Part shown: in pieces, positions 1-7,578 of the stretch
Layout: the number at the start of each line of letters is the position of its first letter
Numbering within the stretch: position 1 is the stretch's first letter
Assembly (NCBI RefSeq): GCF_001429625.1
Contig: NZ_LMSU01000003.1
Location: 357,148 to 421,147, forward strand
DNA length: 64,000 nucleotides
Origin: Nocardioides sp. Soil805
Lineage (GTDB): Bacteria; Actinomycetota; Actinomycetes; Propionibacteriales; Nocardioidaceae
Reading direction: 5' to 3'
Position numbers and translations under genes: made by a program
The notes under the pieces: generated by a model
What the model was told of the DNA's origin: nothing
Seen by the model: the letters and a program-made list of their open reading frames with translations, nothing else
The model's database searches: none

Positions 1-130
1 GGGCCACCTGCCCGAGCAGCAGCACGAGGGCGACGACGTGCACGCTGGCCGCGTCGAGCGCGAGCACCGGACGGCGGGTGCGGATGTCCTCGTCCTCGAC
101 GTGGAACAACCACGGCCATACCTTGTCCAC
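1..130 (-). CDS. N-terminal fragment of a probable membrane protein (cut by window edge)
   Basis: Only about 43 codons are present; the gene runs off the left edge. The visible N-terminus reads VDKVWPWLFHVEDEDIRTRR and then turns hydrophobic from about residue 24, which suggests a first membrane helix. The GTG at 130 is chosen because a strong GAGGAGG (minus strand 141-135) lies four bases before it. It is divergent from the DUF3068 gene. The family cannot be named from this fragment. Confidence 0.55.
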   Translation of the reverse strand, partial: MDKVWPWLFHVEDEDIRTRRPVLALDAASVHVVALVLLLGQVA

Positions 131-181
131 AGGCCCTCCTCGGGCGGGAACTATGCCACAGGCCCACCGGCCCACAGGCCC
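127..181. repeat. Three direct copies of CCACAGGCCC in a divergent promoter region
   Basis: The 10-mer CCACAGGCCC occurs at 127-136, 156-165 and 172-181, between the left-edge gene and the DUF3068 gene. The first copy overlaps the GTG start of the left-edge gene and a perfect actinobacterial DnaA-box-like TTGTCCACA at 123-131. A protein-binding role is possible but unproven. Confidence 0.45.
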
Positions 182-190
182 GGTGAGAAA

Positions 191-245
191 GGTTCCGACC
201 TGCGTGCTGGAACCGCCCCCCGCGGGACCTACCTGCTGGTAGCCT
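191..245 (+). promoter_or_regulatory. Probable promoter of the DUF3068 gene
   Basis: A -10-like TAGCCT lies at 240-245. Upstream is a spaced inverted repeat, GGTTCC at 191-196 and GGAACC at 209-214, which could be an operator. The start codon at 281 follows a GGGAGGA ribosome site, so this transcript would carry a short leader. No clear -35 hexamer is visible. Confidence 0.35.
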
Positions 246-280
246 TCGGCGACTCATCGACTCCTGGGAGGACTTTCGTC

Positions 281-1171
281 GTGCGCAAGATCATTGGTTG
301 GGTGCTCCTTGCACTCGGCGCCTTCTTGTTGGTGATCGGCCTGATGGCCTCCTTCTGGGCTCCGGGTCAGGTGAAGCGGACGCCGCTCGACACCGACAGC
401 GTCACGCGCCTGGCCGGCACCGCCGACAAGCTCAACCCCGCGTCCGGGGAGGTGGAGAGCCTCGACGTCAAGGCCACCAGCATCACCAAGGCCGACTCGA
501 AGCGCTCCGACGACTCGGTCATCGTGTTCGTCAACACCCTCTGCCTGGTCATCGACGAGGGCGACGTCCCCGACTGCGTCGACGCCGACGACCCGGAGAA
601 GCGCCTCATCACGGCCTCCACCGACGTCTTCGCCACCGACCGCTCCACCGCCGAGGCCGTCAACGGCGAGTACCTGCCCGCCGGGGCCGAGGAGAAGGAG
701 GGCCTCATCAACAAGTGGCCCTTCGATGCCGAGAAGAAGGACTACCCCTACTGGGACGGGCTGCTCGGCGCTCCCGTGGACGCGGTGTACGACAGCACGG
801 AGACCCTCGAGGGCCTCGAGACCTACAAGTACCACGTGGTCGTCGACGAGCAGTCGGCCGAGGTCGTCGATGGCGTCCAGGGCGTCTACTCGCAGGACAA
901 GTACCTGTGGATCGATCCGGTGACCGGCTCGATCATCAAGCAGTCGCAGCAGGAGCTCCGCACCCTGGAGAACGGGGACGTGCTCCTCGACCTCGACCTC
1001 GCCTTCACCGACGAGCAGGTCTCGGACAACGTGGAGTCGGCCAAGGACTCGGGCGGCACCATCAAGCTGGTCACCAGCACGGTGCCCCTCATCGGCTTCA
1101 TCGGTGGTGCGCTGGCCCTGCTCGCCGGCGCCTACCTCGTCTTCGCCGGTCGCAAGGAGGAGACTGCCTGA
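281..1171 (+). CDS. DUF3068 (PorA-family) membrane-anchored protein
   Basis: The product is 296 residues. The chosen GTG has GGGAGGA upstream and places the hydrophobic helix (KIIGWVLLALGAFLLVIG, about residues 3-20) at the N-terminus. A long extracytoplasmic domain follows, rich in Asp, Glu and Thr, and a second helix lies at about 267-290 just before a basic tail (GRKEE). Two membrane anchors flanking a large external domain is the layout of DUF3068 proteins, which annotation pipelines call PorA family. No catalytic residues are recognisable and the function is unknown. It converges with the next minus-strand gene at a perfect hairpin. Confidence 0.85.
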   Translation: MRKIIGWVLLALGAFLLVIGLMASFWAPGQVKRTPLDTDSVTRLAGTADKLNPASGEVESLDVKATSITKADSKRSDDSVIVFVNTLCLVIDEGDVPDCVDADDPEKRLITASTDVFATDRSTAEAVNGEYLPAGAEEKEGLINKWPFDAEKKDYPYWDGLLGAPVDAVYDSTETLEGLETYKYHVVVDEQSAEVVDGVQGVYSQDKYLWIDPVTGSIIKQSQQELRTLENGDVLLDLDLAFTDEQVSDNVESAKDSGGTIKLVTSTVPLIGFIGGALALLAGAYLVFAGRKEETA

Positions 1172-1192
1172 GGCAGTCCGCCCCCGCTCAGC

Positions 1193-1227
1193 ACGACGGC
1201 CCGCCGGCACTGCCGGCGGGCCGTCGT
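1193..1227. terminator. Bidirectional hairpin terminator
   Basis: A perfect 16-bp stem (ACGACGGCCCGCCGGC at 1193-1208 with its complement at 1212-1227) closes a three-base loop between two convergent genes. There is no strong U-tract, as is common in actinobacteria. Confidence 0.8.
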
Positions 1228-1250
1228 CCGTCTTCCGGGGGGAGGTCCCG

Positions 1251-3050
1251 TCATCCGGCGGCGGGCTGCGGGTTCCCGATGATGACCTCGCTGACGCACA
1301 CGGTGCCCGCGTCGTCGGCCATCTCCAGGGTGATGGTCTCCGGAACGGCTGTCTGCAGCTGCACCTGCAGCTGCTCGAGGCCCGGTCGGACCTGCATCAC
1401 GGTCGTGGTCCCGCCGACGGTCACGGCCATCGTGCCGCCCGTCGAGGCGACGGTGTTGACCTGGAGGGCCCAGTCCCACAGGTACCGCTCGTCCGACATC
1501 GGCACGGTGACGCGGTCGCCGGGCCCCAGGGCGTAGCCGCACCCCTCGACCGGCCCGGCCTCGGCGTGGGACTCGTCGGTCACCTCGACGTCGTGCACCC
1601 GGCCCCGAGGGTCGACGATGGCCAGCTGGCGCGCGGGCTCGGAGAACCGGACGTCGTCCCCGTACGGCGCCAGCACGTACGACAGGCGCGCCTCGGCCGG
1701 GAAGAAGGCGGGCTGCAGGACGGTGTCCGGTGTGTTGGCGTCCCACAGGACGGTCGGGGCGCCCCGGGCGGCGAGGTCGGCGCGGAGGTTCTCCACCCAC
1801 GCGCGTCCCGGGTTCGTGCCGATGCGGTCGGTCGCCAAGAGGTTGGAGACGAGGAGCGACCCCCCGAGGACCCCTACGAGCACCGGGGCGAGTGCGCGTC
1901 GTCCGCCGCGAGTGGTGACGGCGCTGCGTCGGCGCGGGCCATCTCGGCGTGCGGCCCGCATGACCAGGGCCAGGGACACGACCGCCGCGGCGAGCACGTC
2001 CGCGCTGAAGCGCTCGTCGGTGACGGCGTGCTGACCGGTGAGGATGAAGCGGTTGCTGAACAGGATCATGCCCCAGGCGACGACGGCGTACAGGCCCGCC
2101 GCCGCGATCGCCGTCCACGACCCCGGCCACCGGAGCGCCGCCAGGGTCGCGAGGGCGACGAGCAGGACGCCCAGGAGCACCGACTGCCCGAGCGAGGGGT
2201 GCCCGTAGATGTCGCCGCTCACCGGGAGGGTGCCCCACGGGCCGCCCAGCAGTGCGGGCGCGAGCATCTCGGAGAAGCCCCGGGCCAGGAACTCGACGGC
2301 CCCGTCCTGGGTCGCCGCGGCGTTGAACTCGATCGAGTTCGCGGACTCGCCGCTGGTGGCCACGAGGAAGATCGGCAGGTACACCAGGGTCACCCCGGCG
2401 AGTGCGACCAGCGGCGTCCGCGCGGTGCGCAGCCGTGCGCGGAGGGTCCGGCCGTCGGCCATGAGCAGGACCGCGCAGACGGGCAGGACCAGCAGGACGG
2501 CCTTCTCCCAGAAGAACAGCCCCCCGGCGTACGCGACCAGCAGGCGCAGCAGGTCCGCGCGTGCGTGCGAGCGCGTCCACCGCTCGGCACCGATGACGCA
2601 CAGCCCCATGAAGACCAGCATCGGCAGCGCCTGGGTCGCCGCGGCCCACCACATGGTCGGTCGCAGGTAGAGGGGGGACAGCGCGACCAGCGCCAGCGGC
2701 GCCAGGGTGAGCAGTCGCGGTCCGGCCAGGCGTGCGAGGGCGACCGCCCACACCAGGACCACCCCGGCGCTCGTGAGGGCCACGACCACCACGGGGACCC
2801 AGAAGTTCAGCGGTGCGAGCGTCGTGACGACCCACGTGACGAGGAAGCCGCCGGGCATGAGGTGTCCGTTGTAGTCCTGGACGAGGTAGTCCCACAGCGG
2901 CATGGCGTGGGCGTCGTGCATGTAGATCCAGTCGTCGTCCTGCCACGTCCACCGCGCGACGGTCCAGGCGCGCCAGAGCAGGCTGAGCACGACGATCGCG
3001 AGCACGCCGCGGCGATAGGGGGTCGCGACGAGCGCGCGGGGGGAGGGCAC
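1251..3050 (-). CDS. Polytopic membrane protein, glycosyltransferase GT-C-like
   Basis: The product is 599 residues with roughly ten hydrophobic segments over the first 400 residues and a soluble C-terminal domain (about 430-599). The first external loop carries the acidic motif WQDDDWIYMHD (about residues 36-46). An Asp pair after the first helix is typical of lipid-linked-sugar GT-C glycosyltransferases, so a role in cell-envelope glycosylation is inferred; no close family is recognised. The GTG at 3050 sits 7 nt after a -10-like TAGCAT, suggesting a leaderless start. The gene lies 49 bp downstream of the methyltransferase on the same strand. Confidence 0.7.
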   Translation of the reverse strand: MPSPRALVATPYRRGVLAIVVLSLLWRAWTVARWTWQDDDWIYMHDAHAMPLWDYLVQDYNGHLMPGGFLVTWVVTTLAPLNFWVPVVVVALTSAGVVLVWAVALARLAGPRLLTLAPLALVALSPLYLRPTMWWAAATQALPMLVFMGLCVIGAERWTRSHARADLLRLLVAYAGGLFFWEKAVLLVLPVCAVLLMADGRTLRARLRTARTPLVALAGVTLVYLPIFLVATSGESANSIEFNAAATQDGAVEFLARGFSEMLAPALLGGPWGTLPVSGDIYGHPSLGQSVLLGVLLVALATLAALRWPGSWTAIAAAGLYAVVAWGMILFSNRFILTGQHAVTDERFSADVLAAAVVSLALVMRAARRDGPRRRSAVTTRGGRRALAPVLVGVLGGSLLVSNLLATDRIGTNPGRAWVENLRADLAARGAPTVLWDANTPDTVLQPAFFPAEARLSYVLAPYGDDVRFSEPARQLAIVDPRGRVHDVEVTDESHAEAGPVEGCGYALGPGDRVTVPMSDERYLWDWALQVNTVASTGGTMAVTVGGTTTVMQVRPGLEQLQVQLQTAVPETITLEMADDAGTVCVSEVIIGNPQPAAG

Positions 3051-3057
3051 GGCGGCG

Positions 3058-3063
3058 ATGCTA
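3058..3063 (-). promoter_or_regulatory. -10-like TAGCAT, leaderless start
   Basis: TAGCAT on the minus strand ends 7 nt before the GTG at 3050, with no Shine-Dalgarno between. Transcription would start at or next to the start codon. Confidence 0.45.
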
Positions 3064-3099
3064 GTGGCGTGCTCGGTGCTGCGCCGGTACGTCGGGGAC

Positions 3100-3915
3100 T
3101 CAGGTCAGGTCGGTCACGAAGATCGCCGTGCCGGGGGTGAGCAGGCCCCGGGTGCGCGACCACCCGCCCCACACCCGGTCGTGGTCGGCGGGCCACTCCG
3201 GCTCGACGAGGTCACGGAGCACGAAGCCCGTCGACGAGAGCAGCCGCACCCAGTCACCGAGCGTGCGGTGGTGCTCGACGTAGGCGACGACGCCGGTCTC
3301 GTCGTCCACCTCGACGTACGGCGTGCGGTCCCAGTAGGACTGCGAGGCGACCAGGCCGCCGTCACCGGGGTCGTCGGGGAACATCCACCGGGTGGGGTGG
3401 GTGACGGAGAAGGCGTAACGACCGCCGGGGCGCAGCACGCGGGCCGTCTCGGTCACGGCGTCGGCGATGTCGTGCACGAACTGCAGCGCACCGAACGAGC
3501 AGAAGACGATGTCGAAGCTGTCGTCGGCGAACGGCAGGTGGGTGGCGGTGGCCCGCACGGAGGGCACCACGACGCCGGTGATCTCGTCGATGCGCCGGCT
3601 GTGCTGGAGCTGGCGGTGGGACAGGTCCAGCCCGACGGCCCTGCCTCCCCGGCTCCGCACCCAGCGGGAGCACTGACCGGCGCCGCTGCCGACCTCGAGG
3701 ACGTCGCGTCCCGCGACGTCGCCCAGGATGGCGAGGTCGTCCTCGGTCTGGCCCTCAGGGCCCCACACGAACCCGACGTCGCCCAGGAACTCGCCGTGCG
3801 TGGCCTGGTACTCGTCGGCGTAGCGGTCCCAGTCGGGACCGTTGGCGCTGCGGGACTCGGACTCGTCGACCGGTCGGCGCTCGACCCGGACGGACTGCGG
3901 GAGGTGGTCCTGCAC
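3100..3915 (-). CDS. Class I SAM-dependent methyltransferase
   Basis: The product is 271 residues from the GTG at 3915. The SAM-binding Gly motif is DVLEVGSGAGQ (about residues 65-75), followed by the acidic residue of GLDLSHRQL and the motif IV-like DDSFDIVFCSFGALQFV, then LRPGGRYAF. This is the Methyltransf_11 layout. The substrate cannot be read from the sequence. Longer upstream starts in the same frame would run into the rpsA promoter. The chosen GTG lies exactly 6 nt after a TACGGT hexamer, fitting a leaderless transcript. It is divergent from rpsA. Confidence 0.85.
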   Translation of the reverse strand: MQDHLPQSVRVERRPVDESESRSANGPDWDRYADEYQATHGEFLGDVGFVWGPEGQTEDDLAILGDVAGRDVLEVGSGAGQCSRWVRSRGGRAVGLDLSHRQLQHSRRIDEITGVVVPSVRATATHLPFADDSFDIVFCSFGALQFVHDIADAVTETARVLRPGGRYAFSVTHPTRWMFPDDPGDGGLVASQSYWDRTPYVEVDDETGVVAYVEHHRTLGDWVRLLSSTGFVLRDLVEPEWPADHDRVWGGWSRTRGLLTPGTAIFVTDLT

Positions 3916-3921
3916 CCCTCC

Positions 3922-3927
3922 ACCGTA
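3922..3927 (-). promoter_or_regulatory. -10-like TACGGT, leaderless start of the methyltransferase
   Basis: TACGGT on the minus strand is followed by a 6-nt spacer and then the GTG at 3915. This supports the shorter start over the longer open frame that extends to 4074. Confidence 0.45.
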
Positions 3928-3943
3928 GTGGGCAGGACCGGAG

Positions 3944-3974
3944 TTGGACGGTGCGGGGCGCGCCCGCGTAGGCT
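3944..3974 (+). promoter_or_regulatory. Candidate rpsA promoter
   Basis: TTGGAC at 3944-3949 and TAGGCT at 3969-3974 are -35 and -10 candidates, but the 19-bp spacing is long. Use of this promoter gives a 5' leader of about 125 nt before the rpsA ATG, enough room for post-transcriptional control. Confidence 0.4.
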
Positions 3975-4106
3975 GGAGGGTGCGCCAGAGGTCTGCCTGG
4001 GTTCCATACGGAGCGGACCCTCGCTCGTCATCTCTCCATCGGTGGTGAAAGAGGGCTTCTGCGCGTGCCCGCACGACTTCTGACCATCCAAGGAATCACT
4101 TCCCTT

Positions 4107-5597
4107 ATGACGAGCACCATCTCCTCCATCGCCGCGAGCGACTGGGACAACGACGCGCCCCAGGTGGCGGTCAACGACATCGGTTCCGAGGCGGACTTCC
4201 TCGCCGCGATCGACGCGACCATCAAGTACTTCAACGACGGCGACATCGTCGAGGGCACCATCGTCAAGGTGGACCGCGACGAGGTCCTCCTCGACATCGG
4301 CTACAAGACCGAGGGCGTCATCCCCTCGCGCGAGCTGTCCATCAAGCACGACGTCGACCCCTCCGAGGTCGTTTCCGTGGGCGACAAGGTCGAGGCCCTC
4401 GTTCTCCAGAAGGAGGACAAGGAAGGCCGTCTGATCCTGTCCAAGAAGCGCGCCCAGTACGAGCGCGCCTGGGGCACCATCGAGCAGGTCAAGGAGGAGG
4501 ACGGCGTCGTCGAGGGCACCGTCATCGAGGTCGTCAAGGGCGGCCTCATCCTCGACATCGGCCTGCGCGGCTTCCTGCCCGCCTCGCTGGTGGAGATGCG
4601 TCGCGTCCGCGACCTGCAGCCGTACGTCGGCCAGACGCTCGAGGCCAAGATCATCGAGCTCGACAAGAACCGCAACAACGTGGTCCTGTCGCGCCGTGCC
4701 TGGCTTGAGCAGACCCAGTCCGAGGTCCGGCACGGTTTCCTCACCCAGCTCCAGAAGGGCCAGATCCGCAAGGGTGTCGTGTCCTCGATCGTCAACTTCG
4801 GTGCCTTCGTGGACCTCGGTGGCGTCGACGGCCTCGTGCACGTCTCGGAGCTGTCCTGGAAGCACATCGACCACCCGTCCGAGGTCGTCACCGTCGGCGA
4901 CGAGGTCACCGTCGAGGTCCTCGACGTGGACATGGACCGCGAGCGTGTCTCCCTGTCGCTGAAGGCGACCCAGGAGGACCCGTGGCAGCACTTCGCCCGC
5001 ACCCACCAGATCGGCCAGATCGTGCCGGGCAAGGTCACCAAGCTGGTGCCCTTCGGCTCGTTCGTCCGCGTCGAGGAGGGCATCGAGGGCCTGGTGCACA
5101 TCTCCGAGCTGGCCGAGCGCCACGTGGAGATCCCCGAGCAGGTCGTCCAGGTCAACGACGACGTCATGGTCAAGATCATCGACATCGACCTCGAGCGTCG
5201 CCGGATCTCGCTGTCGCTCAAGCAGGCCAACGAGACGGCTGCCGCGTCCGACGTCGAGGAGTTCGACCCGACGCTGTACGGCATGACCGCCACGTACGAC
5301 GAGCAGGGCAACTACGTCTACCCCGAGGGCTTCGACCCCGAGACGGGCGAGTGGCTCGAGGGCTTCGACGAGCAGCGTGCGGTCTGGGAGGACCAGTACG
5401 CCAAGGCGCACGCGCGCTGGGAGCAGCACGTCAAGCAGCAGGCCGACGCCAAGGTCGCCGAGGCCGAGGCGGGCGAGGCCACGTCGTACTCCTCCGACGG
5501 TGGCGACACCGGCACCCAGGAGCAGACCGGCGGCTCGCTGGCTTCCGACGAGGCGCTCCAGGCGCTCCGCGAGAAGCTGACCGGCGGGGGCAACTGA
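4107..5597 (+). CDS. rpsA: 30S ribosomal protein S1
   Basis: The product is 496 residues. Four S1 RNA-binding repeats are visible at about 45-115, 130-200, 215-285 and 300-370; repeats 3 and 4 have the classic FGAFVDLGGVDGLVHVSEL and FGSFVRVEEGIEGLVHISEL cores. A long acidic, low-complexity C-terminal tail follows. Four-repeat S1 is the usual actinobacterial form, shorter than the six-repeat E. coli protein. S1 helps the small ribosomal subunit bind mRNA. The ATG at 4107 is preferred over the open frame upstream because AAGGA lies about 14 nt before it and MTSTISS is the usual N-terminus. A strong terminator follows. Confidence 0.95.
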   Translation: MTSTISSIAASDWDNDAPQVAVNDIGSEADFLAAIDATIKYFNDGDIVEGTIVKVDRDEVLLDIGYKTEGVIPSRELSIKHDVDPSEVVSVGDKVEALVLQKEDKEGRLILSKKRAQYERAWGTIEQVKEEDGVVEGTVIEVVKGGLILDIGLRGFLPASLVEMRRVRDLQPYVGQTLEAKIIELDKNRNNVVLSRRAWLEQTQSEVRHGFLTQLQKGQIRKGVVSSIVNFGAFVDLGGVDGLVHVSELSWKHIDHPSEVVTVGDEVTVEVLDVDMDRERVSLSLKATQEDPWQHFARTHQIGQIVPGKVTKLVPFGSFVRVEEGIEGLVHISELAERHVEIPEQVVQVNDDVMVKIIDIDLERRRISLSLKQANETAAASDVEEFDPTLYGMTATYDEQGNYVYPEGFDPETGEWLEGFDEQRAVWEDQYAKAHARWEQHVKQQADAKVAEAEAGEATSYSSDGGDTGTQEQTGGSLASDEALQALREKLTGGGN

Positions 5598-5636
5598 CCC
5601 ACCGACCCTCCGGGGTCACCGCAGCACAGCACGTCC

Positions 5637-5668
5637 AGGAGGCCCGCCGGTTCGCCGGCGGGCCTCCT
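5637..5668 (+). terminator. rpsA terminator
   Basis: A perfect 14-bp stem (5637-5650 with 5655-5668) closes a stable TTCG tetraloop, 40 nt after the rpsA stop. Confidence 0.85.
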
Positions 5669-5727
5669 GCCATGTCCGGACGGTGCGGCCGCCCCGGGTG
5701 CGTGGCGGGCGGTGCTTGGATGGCTCC

Positions 5728-6270
5728 ATGGCTGCGCGGGAGCGTGACGTCCGGGCCGGGGACGCCGACCGGGACGAGGTGATGGGCCTGCTCGCGGACG
5801 CCTTCGCGCAGGGCCGACTCGACTTCGAGGACCTGCAGCACCGCCAGGACCTGGCCGCCCGGGCCCGGATGATGGGGGAGCTGCAGTCCCTGGTGCGCGA
5901 CCTGCCGCGGACCCGCGACGACGACCTGGTGCTCGTCGCCGGCCTGGCCCGCCAGCGCCGTGACGGACCCTGGTCGGTGCCGTCACGGGTGGTCGTCGCG
6001 GCCGCAGCGGCCGACGTACGCCTCGACTTCCGCAACGCCGTGTGTCCCCACCGGCTGGTCGAGGTCGTGGTGCGCCCGGGGCTCGGTCGGGTCGTGCTGG
6101 TGGTTCCGTCGGACTGGGGCGTGCGCGTGGGGGAGGTGCGCACCGGCTGGGGCTCGCTGCGCAACGACCACCGCCCCGACCCTCGGGGCGACCGACCGGT
6201 GCTGGTCGTGCGCGGCAGCCTGGGGGTGGGGCGGCTCGTGGTCAGGCGACCCAGACGGTTCGGCCGCTGA
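5728..6270 (+). CDS. DUF1707 protein with LiaF-like C-terminal domain
   Basis: The product is 180 residues. Residues about 9-60 (RAGDADRDEVMGLLADAFAQ and the following GRLDFEDLQHR) match the DUF1707/SHOCT-like helical module that opens many actinobacterial small proteins. The second half (about 90-178) is beta-rich (VRLDFRNAVCPHRL, VVVPSDWGVRV) and resembles the LiaF C-terminal domain linked to cell-envelope stress sensing. No membrane helix is evident, so a cytoplasmic location is likely. A nearby ATG at 5720 is out of frame. Its role is unknown; the envelope-stress link is inferred. Confidence 0.8.
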   Translation: MAARERDVRAGDADRDEVMGLLADAFAQGRLDFEDLQHRQDLAARARMMGELQSLVRDLPRTRDDDLVLVAGLARQRRDGPWSVPSRVVVAAAAADVRLDFRNAVCPHRLVEVVVRPGLGRVVLVVPSDWGVRVGEVRTGWGSLRNDHRPDPRGDRPVLVVRGSLGVGRLVVRRPRRFGR

Positions 6271-6296
6271 GGGGTGCGTTGCGCCGGTCGGGCGCT

Positions 6297-6458
6297 TCAG
6301 GCGCGACGCGGGACCACGTGACGACGCTGCTCGACGGGACCGAGCTCGTCGTGGTCGTCGGCGCGCAGCGCGGCGCCGGCGAAGTGGTCGTGGCGCGCGT
6401 ACCGGACGAGCAGCGCGACGAGGGCGAGGAGGACGAGGGCGAGGGCGAGAGTGGTCAT
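6297..6458 (-). CDS. Small single-pass membrane protein (53 aa)
   Basis: The ORF encodes MTTLALALVLLALVALLVRY at its N-terminus, a clean membrane helix, followed by a charged His/Asp/Glu-rich tail. An AGGA lies 8 nt before the ATG, which supports translation. It is divergent from the GlxA-type regulator and converges with the DUF1707 gene. No family is recognised. Confidence 0.55.
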   Translation of the reverse strand: MTTLALALVLLALVALLVRYARHDHFAGAALRADDHDELGPVEQRRHVVPRRA

Positions 6459-6551
6459 GGCAGTAATCCTGCGCCTGTAGACATCCCGCCACCAGTGGCA
6501 GCAATGCCGGTGTGCGTTGATTTCCTGCCACGCGTGGGTCATGCTGATGTC

Positions 6552-7499
6552 GTGCTCACCAACGTCGCCGTCCTGGTCTGGGACGAGGTCGCCATGTTCG
6601 AGCTCGGTGTGCTCTGCGAGGCGTTCGGCCAGGACCGCAGCGACGACGGCGTCCCGGTCCTCGACTTCGCCATCTGCGGCGTCGAGCCGGGCCAGGTGCG
6701 CACCTCGCTCGGCTTCGAGCTGCAGGTGCTCCACGGCCTCGACCGGCTGGCCGAGGCGGACCTCGTGTGCGTGCCGGCGATCGCCGGCCACGACAGCGTC
6801 CCCCTCCCGGTCGTGCAGGCCCTGCAGGACGCGGTCGCCCGCGGAGCGCGGGTGCTGTCGGTGTGCACCGGGGCCTTCGTGCTGGGGGAGGCCGGGCTCC
6901 TCGACGGCCGCGAGGCGACCACCCACTGGAAGCACACCGACGAGCTGGCCGCGCGGTTCCCGCTGGCCCGGGTCGTCCCGGAGGTCCTGTACGTCGACGC
7001 CGGGCCGGTCGTCACCAGTGCGGGCTCGGCCGCCGGGCTCGACGCGGCCCTGCACCTGTGGCGCGAGGAGTACGGCGCTGCGGTGGCCGGCACGGTCGCG
7101 CGCCGGATGGTGGTGGCCCCGCAGCGACCCGGGGGCCAGGCCCAGTTCATCTCCCGCCCGGTCCCCGAGTGCACCTCCGACTCGCTGGCCCCGCTGCTCG
7201 AGTGGATCCAGGGGAACCTGGGCGCGGAGCTGAGCGTCGACCTGCTCGCCCGGCAGACCCACATGTCGGCACGCACCTTCGCCCGCCGGTTCAAGGACGA
7301 GACCGGGACGACGCCGTACGGCTGGATCCTGGCCCAGCGGGTGCAGGCCGCACAGGCGCTCCTCGAGCAGTCCGACCGCTCGATCGAGTGGATCGCCTCG
7401 GAGGTGGGCTTCGGCAACGCCGCGACGCTGCGCCACCACTTCACCCGGGTGCGTGGGATCAGCCCCCAGCAGTACCGCCGCACCTTCTCGTGCGCCTGA
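6552..7499 (+). CDS. GlxA-type transcriptional regulator (DJ-1/PfpI plus AraC HTH)
   Basis: The product is 315 residues. The N-terminal half (about 1-190) is a DJ-1/PfpI glutamine-amidotransferase-like fold with the nucleophile-elbow sequence VLSVCTGAFVLGEAGLLDG. The C-terminal 100 residues form an AraC double helix-turn-helix (LSVDLLARQTHMSARTFARR, then WIASEVGFGNAATLRHHF). This architecture is that of GlxA/FtrA regulators, which usually respond to small amines or amino-acid derivatives. The GTG at 6552 is chosen because VLTNVAVLVWDEVAMFEL aligns with the usual family N-terminus; an in-frame ATG at 6504 is possible. The target genes are not evident. Confidence 0.88.
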   Translation: MLTNVAVLVWDEVAMFELGVLCEAFGQDRSDDGVPVLDFAICGVEPGQVRTSLGFELQVLHGLDRLAEADLVCVPAIAGHDSVPLPVVQALQDAVARGARVLSVCTGAFVLGEAGLLDGREATTHWKHTDELAARFPLARVVPEVLYVDAGPVVTSAGSAAGLDAALHLWREEYGAAVAGTVARRMVVAPQRPGGQAQFISRPVPECTSDSLAPLLEWIQGNLGAELSVDLLARQTHMSARTFARRFKDETGTTPYGWILAQRVQAAQALLEQSDRSIEWIASEVGFGNAATLRHHFTRVRGISPQQYRRTFSCA

Positions 7500-7566
7500 C
7501 GCCGGGGGAGCAGGGGCCCGGCCGTCCGGGTCTGGACGCCGTGGCCGGCCGGTCCTGCGTGCTCGG

Positions 7567-7572
7567 TAGCCT
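7567..7572 (+). promoter_or_regulatory. -10-like TAGCCT, leaderless start of the aminotransferase
   Basis: TAGCCT is followed by 6 nt and then the GTG at 7579, with no Shine-Dalgarno. This decides between overlapping GTG codons at 7577 and 7579. Confidence 0.5.
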
Positions 7573-7578
7573 TCTCGT

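Noticed and set aside
3916-4074. N-terminal extension of the methyltransferase to 4074
   Set aside because: The extension overlaps the rpsA promoter and leader, is compositionally odd, and the GTG at 3915 has a well-placed leaderless-type hexamer.
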